Below, piece after piece: positions 8,479 to 15,951 of a DNA stretch of 64,000 bases. Under the pieces are notes generated by a model. It was not told the DNA's origin. It ran no database searches and saw only the letters and a list, made by a program, of their open reading frames with translations. A program made the translations under genes and the position numbers. Source of the stretch: an uncultured Porphyromonadaceae bacterium (lineage in GTDB: Bacteria; Bacteroidota; Bacteroidia; Bacteroidales; Muribaculaceae); NCBI GenBank assembly GCA_947649495.1, contig CANSRU010000013.1, positions 1-64,000 on the forward strand. The letters run 5' to 3'. Position 1 is the stretch's first letter; each line of letters opens with the position of its first letter.

Positions 8479-11400
8479 ATGATAAAAAAGGTTCTGCTGC
8501 TCGGCTCAGGAGCATTGAAAATCGGTCAGGCCGGAGAGTTTGACTATTCAGGCTCACAAGCCCTCAAAGCCATGCGCGAAGAGGGTATCTCAACCGTGTT
8601 AATCAACCCCAACATCGCCACGATCCAAACTTCGGAAGGCGTGGCCGACAAAGTTTACTTCCTACCTATCACGCCTCACTTTGTGGAGGAGGTGATAAAG
8701 AAGGAACGTCCCGACGGCATTCTGCTCGCTTTCGGCGGACAGACCGCGCTGAATTGCGGCACCGAACTTTATCTTAACGGCACACTCGAACGCTACGGTG
8801 TAAAAGTGTTAGGCACTTCTGTCGAAGCCATTATGATTACCGAGGACCGCGACCTCTTCGTTAAGAAACTTAACGAGATTGACGCCAAAACTCCTGTATC
8901 CCAGGCTGTGGAGAACCTCGACGATGCCGTTGCTGTGGCACACCGCATCGGCTACCCCGTGATGGTTCGCTCCGCCTACGCCCTCGGTGGCCTTGGCTCC
9001 GGAATATGCAACAACGATGAAGAATTCATAAAACACTGCGAAAGCGCACTCGCCTACTCCACACAGATTCTCGTGGAAGAGTCGCTCAAAGGCTGGAAAG
9101 AGATAGAATTTGAGGTGATACGCGACGCCAACGACCATTGCTTCACAGTGGTTCCGATGGAAAATTTCGACCCGCTCGGCATACACACCGGCGAATCAAT
9201 CGTTGTTGCCCCCATCGTATCCCTCACCCCCGAGCAGATCAAGATGCTTGAGGAGATAGCTATAAAGGTAGTGCGTCATATAGGCATAGTCGGAGAGTGC
9301 AACATCCAGTATGCATTCAACGCCGAAACCAACGACTACCGTATAATCGAAATAAACGCACGCCTGAGCCGCTCATCAGCCCTCGCATCCAAAGCATCCG
9401 GCTATCCCTTGGCTTTCGTTGCGGCAAAACTCGCATTGGGATACACTCTTGACCAGATTGGCGAGATGGGAACCCCCAATTCGGCCTATGTAGCACCGAG
9501 CGTCGACTACATGATAGTCAAGATACCCCGCTGGGACCTCACGAAATTTGTTGGTGTGGACCGCGAGATAGGCTCCTCGATGAAATCTGTAGGCGAGATA
9601 ATGTCTATCGGAAAATCTTTTGAGGAGATTATACAGAAAGGCCTCCGCATGATTGGCCAGGGAATGCACGGATTCGTAGGAAACACCGACATACGCTTCG
9701 ACAATCTGGAACACGCGCTCTCCAACCCCACCGACCTGCGCATATTTGCCATCGCCCAGGCTCTTGAAGAGGGCTATTCAATAGACCGCATAGTAGAGCT
9801 TACGAAGATTGACCGTTGGTTTATCCAGCGCCTTGACAATATAGTGAAATATGCCGGTCTGCTTAAAAAATTCAACAAGATAGAAGATCTCGACAAAGAG
9901 ACCTTACACGAAGCCAAACGCCTTGGCTTCTCCGACTTCCAGATTGCACGCCTTGTTGAAAATCCCGAAGGAAATATGGAACCGGAGATACTTCGCGTAC
10001 GCGCTCATCGCAAGAGTCTCGAGATTCTCCCCAAAGTACGTCGCATAAACACTGTTGCATCAGAATATCCCGAACTCACCAACTACCTTTATGTAACATA
10101 CGGAGCCGAGGAGAACGCTATCCCCTACGACTTCAACGCCGGAAACAACATTGTGGTACTCGGTTCCGGAGCATACCGCATCGGTAGCTCGGTGGAATTC
10201 GACTGGTGTTCGGTCAATGCTGCAAACACCTGCCGCAAGCTCGGTTACAAATCGATAATGATCAACTACAATCCGGAGACAGTATCAACCGACTACGATA
10301 TGTGCGACCGCCTCTATTTCGACGAGCTGTCGTTCGAACGCGTAATGGATATAATCGATCTGGAAGCGCCAAGAGGTGTGATTGTAAGTGTCGGTGGACA
10401 GATACCCAACAATCTGGCCATGAAACTTCACCGGCGCCATGTGCCCATACTCGGCACATCACCCATATCCATTGACAGAGCTGAAAACCGCCATAAATTC
10501 TCGGCAATGCTCGACAACCTCGGCATAGACCAGCCGCGGTGGAAGGAGCTCACCACAACCGATGAGATAGACGACTTTGTTTCAGAAGTAGGCTTCCCGG
10601 TGCTTATCCGTCCGAGCTACGTACTGTCAGGAGCCGCCATGAACGTATGCTACGATTACGACCAGATGCACCGCTTCCTCGGTCAGGCAGCGAAAGTGTC
10701 AAAAGAATATCCGGTGGTGGTATCCGAATTCCTCCAGAATGCCAAAGAGATTGAATTTGACGCAGTGGCACGCAATGGCAAAATTGTTGAATACGCCATA
10801 TCCGAGCATATCGAATTTGCCGGTGTACACTCAGGCGACGCAACACTTGTGTTCCCCGCACAAAAAATATACATGGCCACCGCCCGGCGCATAAAGCGCA
10901 TAAGCGCCCGCATTGCCAAGGAGCTTAACATCTCCGGTCCTTTCAACATCCAATATCTTGCCAAAGACAACGATGTGAAAGTTATTGAATGTAATCTCCG
11001 CGCATCACGCTCATTCCCATTCGTAAGTAAGGTACTGAAGAAGAACTTCATTGAGACAGCCACACGCATTATGCTCGGCGAGCAGATCGAGCCTATCGAC
11101 ACTTCTACATTCGACATAGACTACATCGGCATCAAAGCATCTCAATTCTCATTCGCCCGCCTGCACAAAGCCGACCCGGTACTTGGAGTCGACATGTCGT
11201 CAACAGGTGAGGTAGGATGCCTTGGCCGCGATTTCGACGAAGCTCTGCTCAACGCCATGATTTCCGTAGGACATCATGTGCCGCAGAAAGCTGTGCTCGT
11301 AAGTTCAGGCGATGTACGCGGCAAAGTGGACATGCTCGATGCCTGCCACATGCTTTCCGACCACGGTTACAAAATCTATGCCACCGAAGGAACAGCCCGT

Positions 11401-11682
11401 TTCCTCAATGGAAACGGTGTGGAAGCCACAGCCGTATGCTGGCCCGACGAAGATGGTCGCAGCGTGCTTGACATAATATCTGACCACAGTGTGGATCTTG
11501 TGATAAACATTCCTAAGAACCACACCAAACGTGAACTTACCAACGGTTACCGCATACGCCGGTGGGCCATTGACCACAACATTCCGCTGCTCACCAATGC
11601 CCGACTTGCAAGCGCTTTTGTCAAGGCGTTTATCAACAAGCCGGTCGATGATATAGCCATAACGCCCTGGCAGGAATATTAA
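8479..11682 (+). CDS. carB: Carbamoyl-phosphate synthase large subunit, copy 2
   Basis: Second complete CarB (1067 residues), with the same four-part architecture and all ATP-grasp motifs of the first copy (PVMVRSAYALGGLGSG; PVLIRPSYVLSGAAMNV). It is also of the CAD-like type (GSGAYRIGSSVEFDW). The two copies are strongly similar along the catalytic halves but differ in the C-terminal MGS-like domain: from about residue 930 the two read KGILLSTGSAKQK versus KAVLVSSGDVRGK, and the following effector-binding segments diverge. It has its own consensus promoter and ends at a strong bidirectional terminator. No second small subunit is adjacent, so it either shares CarA or uses free ammonia. Different allosteric control of a pyrimidine and an arginine pool is one possibility (inference). 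Confidence 0.95.
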   Translation: MIKKVLLLGSGALKIGQAGEFDYSGSQALKAMREEGISTVLINPNIATIQTSEGVADKVYFLPITPHFVEEVIKKERPDGILLAFGGQTALNCGTELYLNGTLERYGVKVLGTSVEAIMITEDRDLFVKKLNEIDAKTPVSQAVENLDDAVAVAHRIGYPVMVRSAYALGGLGSGICNNDEEFIKHCESALAYSTQILVEESLKGWKEIEFEVIRDANDHCFTVVPMENFDPLGIHTGESIVVAPIVSLTPEQIKMLEEIAIKVVRHIGIVGECNIQYAFNAETNDYRIIEINARLSRSSALASKASGYPLAFVAAKLALGYTLDQIGEMGTPNSAYVAPSVDYMIVKIPRWDLTKFVGVDREIGSSMKSVGEIMSIGKSFEEIIQKGLRMIGQGMHGFVGNTDIRFDNLEHALSNPTDLRIFAIAQALEEGYSIDRIVELTKIDRWFIQRLDNIVKYAGLLKKFNKIEDLDKETLHEAKRLGFSDFQIARLVENPEGNMEPEILRVRAHRKSLEILPKVRRINTVASEYPELTNYLYVTYGAEENAIPYDFNAGNNIVVLGSGAYRIGSSVEFDWCSVNAANTCRKLGYKSIMINYNPETVSTDYDMCDRLYFDELSFERVMDIIDLEAPRGVIVSVGGQIPNNLAMKLHRRHVPILGTSPISIDRAENRHKFSAMLDNLGIDQPRWKELTTTDEIDDFVSEVGFPVLIRPSYVLSGAAMNVCYDYDQMHRFLGQAAKVSKEYPVVVSEFLQNAKEIEFDAVARNGKIVEYAISEHIEFAGVHSGDATLVFPAQKIYMATARRIKRISARIAKELNISGPFNIQYLAKDNDVKVIECNLRASRSFPFVSKVLKKNFIETATRIMLGEQIEPIDTSTFDIDYIGIKASQFSFARLHKADPVLGVDMSSTGEVGCLGRDFDEALLNAMISVGHHVPQKAVLVSSGDVRGKVDMLDACHMLSDHGYKIYATEGTARFLNGNGVEATAVCWPDEDGRSVLDIISDHSVDLVINIPKNHTKRELTNGYRIRRWAIDHNIPLLTNARLASAFVKAFINKPVDDIAITPWQEY

Positions 11683-11714
11683 ACCGGTCGATATAACATT
11701 ACCATCTACATACG

Positions 11715-11746
11715 CATCGGGTAGTGGCTTCTGCCACTACCCGATG
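11715..11746. terminator. Bidirectional terminator between carB2 and the metallopeptidase
   Basis: Perfect 14-bp stem (11715-11728 with 11733-11746) with a TTCT loop, AT-rich on the right, between convergent genes. Confidence 0.85.
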
Positions 11747-11767
11747 ATATTTTATAGATTGGCTGTC

Positions 11768-12637
11768 CTACAGCTGCGAATACGCGGGCGAAAAGGTGTC
11801 GCCCGATGCCGGATTACCGGTATCAAGTCCGCGGCGCAGCCAACGGGCACGTTGCTCTGATGTACCATGATTGAATGCGTCGGGCACGGTATATCCCTGA
11901 GCCTGCTTCTGAAGATAATCATCGCCTATCTTGTTGGCGGCATTTATAGCTTCATCAATATCGCCGGGCTCAATGGAATTAAACATCTTATTATCATGGT
12001 GTGCCCACACTCCGGCATAAAAGTCGGCCTGCAGTTCAAGACGCACACTTATCTTGTTAGCCTCCGTCTGGCTCAGACGGCTCATCTGCTCGTGAGCCTT
12101 ATCAAGCGTGCCAAGAAGATACTGCACATGGTGCCCCACCTCATGCGCTATCACATAAGCATACGCGAAATCGCCGTCGGCACCGATGTCACGCCTCATG
12201 TTTGAGAAAAACGAAAGATCTATATAGACCGACTGGTCGGCCGAGCAGTAGAATGGTCCGGTAGAAGCCGTGGCACCTCCGCAACCGCTCTGTACCGAAC
12301 CGGTAAAAAGCACAAGCTTAGGAGGCTCGTACTCCAGTCCGTTCTGCCTGAATATCTCCGTCCACACATCCTCCGTGCCGGCAAGAATCTGTTTTGAGAA
12401 CACCGCAAGCTCCTCCTCTTCGGCAGTAGGCTCATACGGCGTTTCTACCGCACTTTGTCCCGAAAGCAAGGCTCCACCATTGCTCACCAGCACATCAAGA
12501 GGATTGCCTCCTGAAATCCATGCCACAAGCGCGGCTATAATCACGGCTCCGATACCGCCGCCAAGCACGCCCTTACCCATTTTGCGTCCGCGCCTGTCGT
12601 CGACATTGCCGCTCTGACGTCGTCCATTTAGATTCAT
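11768..12637 (-). CDS. ypfJ: Zinc metallopeptidase, YpfJ/KPN_02809 family
   Basis: Predicted neutral zinc metallopeptidase (PF04228, zinc_peptidase) anchored in the inner membrane; its substrate is unknown. The 289-residue protein has a basic N-terminus, one membrane segment (about residues 24-42) and an extracytoplasmic domain. That domain carries the zincin motif HEVGHH (165-170, catalytic E166) and the downstream ELQADFYAGVWAH element that supplies the third zinc ligand. The C-terminal HGTSEQRARWLRRGL block is typical of the family. It lies 71 bp downstream of murI on the same strand and is probably co-transcribed with it; the downstream end faces carB2 across a shared terminator. Confidence 0.9.
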   Translation of the reverse strand: MNLNGRRQSGNVDDRRGRKMGKGVLGGGIGAVIIAALVAWISGGNPLDVLVSNGGALLSGQSAVETPYEPTAEEEELAVFSKQILAGTEDVWTEIFRQNGLEYEPPKLVLFTGSVQSGCGGATASTGPFYCSADQSVYIDLSFFSNMRRDIGADGDFAYAYVIAHEVGHHVQYLLGTLDKAHEQMSRLSQTEANKISVRLELQADFYAGVWAHHDNKMFNSIEPGDIDEAINAANKIGDDYLQKQAQGYTVPDAFNHGTSEQRARWLRRGLDTGNPASGDTFSPAYSQL

Positions 12638-12708
12638 CGCTGTCTTTTTTATTAATAAGGGCGATACTGCACAAAAAGTTCACCTATGAATCCACCCGGC
12701 AATATCTA

Positions 12709-13548
12709 TTAAAAATCGACATGCGACACATCAACATGCTCATTGAGAAAAATCCTCGCGAGAGACGAGAAGGATTCGGGATTCTCTGTGGTCAGGAAAC
12801 GACACGAGGCACCCTTGGTACAACGTCCGTCCATCTCAGGATGGCGTGCCAGATAATCAGCAAGACTCCCGGCCACGATGTCGCCCTGACACACCACCTT
12901 TATATTTTCCGGCATCCGTTCACGTATCTTGTCATAAAGTATAGGGAAATGTGTGCACGCAAGCAACACCGTGTCAATATCCTTATTTTGCGCCAGAAGC
13001 TCCCCTACATACTTATCCACAAAATAATCGGCACCCGGCGCATCAGCCTCGTGGTTCTCAACCAGCGATACCCACATAGGGCAAGCCTGCGACACTGTCG
13101 TATATCCTGTGTACAGTTTGGCAACCTCCATGTCATAACTACGGCTTTTCACCGTGCCTTGCGTGCCGAGCACTCCGATAACTCCGCTTTCAGTCAGTCC
13201 GGAAAGCGCCTCAACAGTAGGGCGTATCACTCCGAGCACCCTGCGTGTGGCATCTATCCCGGGAAGATCTTTCTGCTGTATTGAGCGCAGCGCCTTGGCC
13301 GAAGCCGTGTTGCACGCCAATATAACAAGAGGGCACCCTTGGGCGAAAAGATACTTCACCGCCTCAAGTGTAAAGCGATATACCACATCAAACGATCTCG
13401 TACCGTATGGCGCCCGGGCATTGTCACCAAGATATATATAATCGTACTGCGGCAGACGCTCACGTATGTTTTTGAGAATCGTCAAACCGCCATATCCGGA
13501 GTCAAACACCCCGATAGGGCCGCTGTAGGGCAAAGCAGTATTTATCAT
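12709..13548 (-). CDS. murI: Glutamate racemase
   Basis: Converts L- to D-glutamate for peptidoglycan. The two catalytic cysteines are present in ACNTAS (C79) and LLACTHFP (C198), with FDSGYGGLT (15-23) providing the D16/S17 pocket. I place the start at the ATG at 13548 (279 residues). The frame continues six codons upstream only to a TTG, and that segment contains the minus-7 element TACCTTTG (13561-13554), so it cannot all be transcribed. The ATG then sits five bases after the minus-7 box, at the predicted transcription start, which implies a leaderless mRNA. A 32-bp perfect palindrome (13557-13588) overlaps the promoter. Confidence 0.92.
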   Translation of the reverse strand: MINTALPYSGPIGVFDSGYGGLTILKNIRERLPQYDYIYLGDNARAPYGTRSFDVVYRFTLEAVKYLFAQGCPLVILACNTASAKALRSIQQKDLPGIDATRRVLGVIRPTVEALSGLTESGVIGVLGTQGTVKSRSYDMEVAKLYTGYTTVSQACPMWVSLVENHEADAPGADYFVDKYVGELLAQNKDIDTVLLACTHFPILYDKIRERMPENIKVVCQGDIVAGSLADYLARHPEMDGRCTKGASCRFLTTENPESFSSLARIFLNEHVDVSHVDF

Positions 13549-13553
13549 AAACG

Positions 13554-13561
13554 CAAAGGTA
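13554..13561 (-). promoter_or_regulatory. Minus-7 element of murI, start codon at transcription start
   Basis: TACCTTTG on the minus strand, with only five bases to the murI ATG. There is no clear TTTG at minus 33. The element partly overlaps the right arm of a 32-bp palindrome. Confidence 0.6.
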
Positions 13562-13588
13562 CGCAATTATCATGATAATTGCGTACCT
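13557..13588. repeat. 32-bp perfect palindrome at the murI promoter
   Basis: The two 16-base arms (13557-13572 and 13573-13588) are exact reverse complements with no spacer. The element lies 25 bp after the stop of the minus-strand lipoprotein gene, so it could be that gene's terminator hairpin, though no proper T-run follows. Its centre is near minus 24 of murI, between the core elements, so it could equally be an operator. Both roles may be combined. Confidence 0.8.
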
Positions 13589-13613
13589 CTTATATCCGTA
13601 TTGCCGGATGCTA

Positions 13614-14654
13614 TTATTCCGATATATCCTCAAGAGCCAGCGTGCCGCTGTAGGTTCCTGTCACTGAGTGGCCATAACCATCCTTGAGATTGAATTCGAT
13701 TTTGTAGTTATTGTTACCATTGTTTGTAACCTTTACCGTGCCGGTCTGCATGGCAGCTTCCACACCACCGAGGGTATGGAAATACCATGTGCCGAAGAAA
13801 CCGCCGAGCGATTCCTCGTAAACACCGCTCAAAGCCGTAGACACATCGTAATCATCTGCGTCCATAGCGTTTATGAGAGTATAAGTGCCCGATGGTATGC
13901 CTGTATTGCTACCGGGTGTCACATTAAGACCGAGCCACACTGTGGGAGCATTGCCATAGTTCTCATCAAGATCATAATCGGCACCTGCAAGCACCACCAT
14001 ATAGTGGTCGGAAGTAGTGGTAAAGGTCTCACCGAAATACAGAGCCACACCTTGTGTAAGTTCGTTGACAGTGACATTGTTCTCAAGATTACTCATCTGT
14101 CCACCACCGGTACGGTTTATGATATTGAGCTTGCCTACATAGCTGAACTTAAAGTCTGAGCCGTCGTCAAGAATCAGATCGGCGTCAATCACTTTATATC
14201 CATTGGCTGTCGACACCTTGACCGTACCGCCGGTAACTTCCTTCTGAGTTGAACCGGTAGCGGTATATTGTGTAAGATAGCTGTCGCCATCGGCAGCGTT
14301 GAAGGTAAATTCCGCATAATTGTCGGCCGCGGTATATTCGCCGTCGGCCAAAGTGGCAAAATCAGGATTTTCAGCAAGGGTAGTGTTGAAATCCAGACAT
14401 AATATATAACCCGGGCCTACATAATCCTCCTCGAAGTCGTCCCATTCCATACCATCGGTTATAAAGTTAACCCACAGATTTCCTGTATTGGCTCCGAATA
14501 TATCACCCTTGTAGTAACCTTCATTGGAAATTCCCTCGGTGGGAGTTACATCCGAGCCACCGCCATCGCCATTTCCGTCATCGTCAGAACAGGAGGCCAA
14601 CGAGAATGCCAGTACGGCACACATTGCCACCTTAAATAAGTTTTTAATTGTCAT
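13614..14654 (-). CDS. Secreted lipoprotein with two homologous beta domains, function unknown
   Basis: Not a family I can name with confidence. It has a type II signal peptide with lipobox LASC and an acidic, Gly-rich stretch after the cysteine (SDDDGNGDGGG). This is the Bacteroidetes export signal that sends lipoproteins to the outer leaflet of the outer membrane. The mature part (346 residues in all) seems to hold two related beta-rich halves. GTVKVSTANGYKVIDADLIL in the first half and GTVKVTNNGNNNYKIEFNL in the second are each preceded by a G-x-Y-T segment. A full promoter (14694-14724) lies upstream and a 32-bp palindrome follows the stop, so it is monocistronic. Surface binding or structural roles are possible; no catalytic motif is visible. 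Confidence 0.7.
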   Translation of the reverse strand: MTIKNLFKVAMCAVLAFSLASCSDDDGNGDGGGSDVTPTEGISNEGYYKGDIFGANTGNLWVNFITDGMEWDDFEEDYVGPGYILCLDFNTTLAENPDFATLADGEYTAADNYAEFTFNAADGDSYLTQYTATGSTQKEVTGGTVKVSTANGYKVIDADLILDDGSDFKFSYVGKLNIINRTGGGQMSNLENNVTVNELTQGVALYFGETFTTTSDHYMVVLAGADYDLDENYGNAPTVWLGLNVTPGSNTGIPSGTYTLINAMDADDYDVSTALSGVYEESLGGFFGTWYFHTLGGVEAAMQTGTVKVTNNGNNNYKIEFNLKDGYGHSVTGTYSGTLALEDISE

Positions 14655-14693
14655 TTTTCTTTAATCTAATTTATTTTACATTTCAAAACGCCA

Positions 14694-14724
14694 CAAATTT
14701 ACGTAATCCGACAATATTATGCAA
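14694..14724 (-). promoter_or_regulatory. Promoter of the two-domain lipoprotein gene
   Basis: On the minus strand TTG (14724-14722), 20 bp, TAAATTTG (14701-14694). The leader is about 35 nt. Confidence 0.75.
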
Positions 14725-14729
14725 CAAAA

Positions 14730-14760
14730 GCCGCCGGTTATCTTAACGATAACCGGCGGC
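14730..14760 (-). terminator. Terminator of the bamA-skp operon
   Basis: Perfect 13-bp GC-rich stem (14730-14742 with 14748-14760), 5-nt loop, TTTTG tail on the minus strand. It sits 31 bp after the stop of the last skp gene. Confidence 0.88.
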
Positions 14761-14791
14761 CAACATTAATTGGTATATCTTATGCTCCTAT

Positions 14792-15286
14792 TTATTTCAC
14801 ACCGAGCTTGGTCTTAACCAAAGGAGTGACATCAACCACATCCTTGCCGGTATAAACGGGAATCATATTTTCAAATATCATGGTGAAAGCACCTTCGGCA
14901 CCAACGCTCTGAATGGCAGTCATCACTTTCTGACGGATGGGAGCCATAAGCTGCTCCTGCTGACGCTGGAGATCCTGGGTTGCGGTCTGACGGAACTGCT
15001 GAATCTTCTGGTCAAGTTCCTGAATTTCCTGAACGCGACGATCCTTTATGGTCTGGGGAGTATTCTCGTCCATCTTCTGAAATTCACCATATTTCTTCTC
15101 CATTTCAGTCTGGAGATTCTTGAATTCCTCTTCATACTTCTTGGTGGAAGTGTCAAGCTGCGACTTCACTTCAGTCATTTCAGGAAGTCCCTCGATAAGA
15201 GATTCAGTATTGATTACGCCAAATTTCTGAGCAAAACCCATTGCAGGTAACGCAATCATGATTGCGAGCAATAATTTTTTAATCAT
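14792..15286 (-). CDS. skp: OmpH/Skp family periplasmic chaperone, second copy
   Basis: Periplasmic holdase that escorts unfolded outer-membrane proteins to BamA. It has a signal peptide cleaved after MGFA, a short beta segment (KFGVINTESLIEGLP), then a long charged coiled coil (about residues 35-120) forming the tentacles, and a C-terminal strand. At 164 residues the length is normal. It is the distal gene of the bamA-skp-skp series, 68 bp from the first skp, with a minus-7 element in between and a strong terminator after it. Tandem skp genes behind bamA are usual in Bacteroidetes. Confidence 0.85.
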   Translation of the reverse strand: MIKKLLLAIMIALPAMGFAQKFGVINTESLIEGLPEMTEVKSQLDTSTKKYEEEFKNLQTEMEKKYGEFQKMDENTPQTIKDRRVQEIQELDQKIQQFRQTATQDLQRQQEQLMAPIRQKVMTAIQSVGAEGAFTMIFENMIPVYTGKDVVDVTPLVKTKLGVK

Positions 15287-15340
15287 TGTTGTATTAAGTG
15301 TAGTGTTAAATTTCTATTGTTAAATTAGCAATTATATCTG

Positions 15341-15348
15341 CAAATATA
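15341..15348 (-). promoter_or_regulatory. Possible internal promoter for the second skp
   Basis: TATATTTG on the minus strand, about 55 bp before the ATG. There is no good minus-33 partner. Confidence 0.45.
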
Positions 15349-15354
15349 TATCTT

Positions 15355-15876
15355 TTATTTGGAATATCCTAACTTGGCAAGCACCTCATTGCTTATATCG
15401 ATACGCGGTGAGGCAAATATGATGTCGGCCGACGATGCGCGGTCGAATATACACATATATCCACGCTCCTCGCTCACCTTCTTGACGGCATTGTACACCT
15501 CCTCCTGAATCGGTTTCATCAAAGTCTGGCGCTTCTTGTAAAGCTCACCTTCAGGACCGAAATACTTGTTGCGCAATTCCACGGCCTCTTTCTCCTTGGC
15601 CACTATATCGGCCTCAGATTTCTTTTTCTGTTCATCGGTCAGGAACGGCATCTGCGATTTATAGTTATTGTACATTGTCTCGGCCTCGCGTGTTATATTC
15701 TCCACCTCTTTCTGCCAACGCTGCGACATCTGTTCGAGAGTATTGTTGGCCACCTCATACGATGGCATGTTGCCGAGCACATATTCCATATCCACAAGGG
15801 CGAATTTCTGAGCCATACCGCTGAAAGCGAAAGCTGTCATGGCTACTATTACGGCAAAAATCTTTCTGATATCCAT
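15355..15876 (-). CDS. skp: OmpH/Skp family periplasmic chaperone, first copy
   Basis: Paralogue of the neighbouring OmpH/Skp protein, 173 residues. The signal peptide ends at GMAQ. The region after it (KFALVDMEYVLGNMP) matches the equivalent part of the next gene, followed by a coiled-coil body rich in Glu/Lys and a C-terminal ASPRIDISNEVLAKLGY segment. It lies 75 bp downstream of bamA and is presumably read from the same transcript. The coiled-coil segments of the two copies differ considerably, so they may form hetero-oligomers or serve different clients (inference). Confidence 0.85.
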   Translation of the reverse strand: MDIRKIFAVIVAMTAFAFSGMAQKFALVDMEYVLGNMPSYEVANNTLEQMSQRWQKEVENITREAETMYNNYKSQMPFLTDEQKKKSEADIVAKEKEAVELRNKYFGPEGELYKKRQTLMKPIQEEVYNAVKKVSEERGYMCIFDRASSADIIFASPRIDISNEVLAKLGYSK

Positions 15877-15951
15877 GGTCTGTAAATTTACATATTTCTT
15901 GTTATGACAATCGGCGGCAGCTAAAGTTTAGTCGCATATCATTAAAGAATG

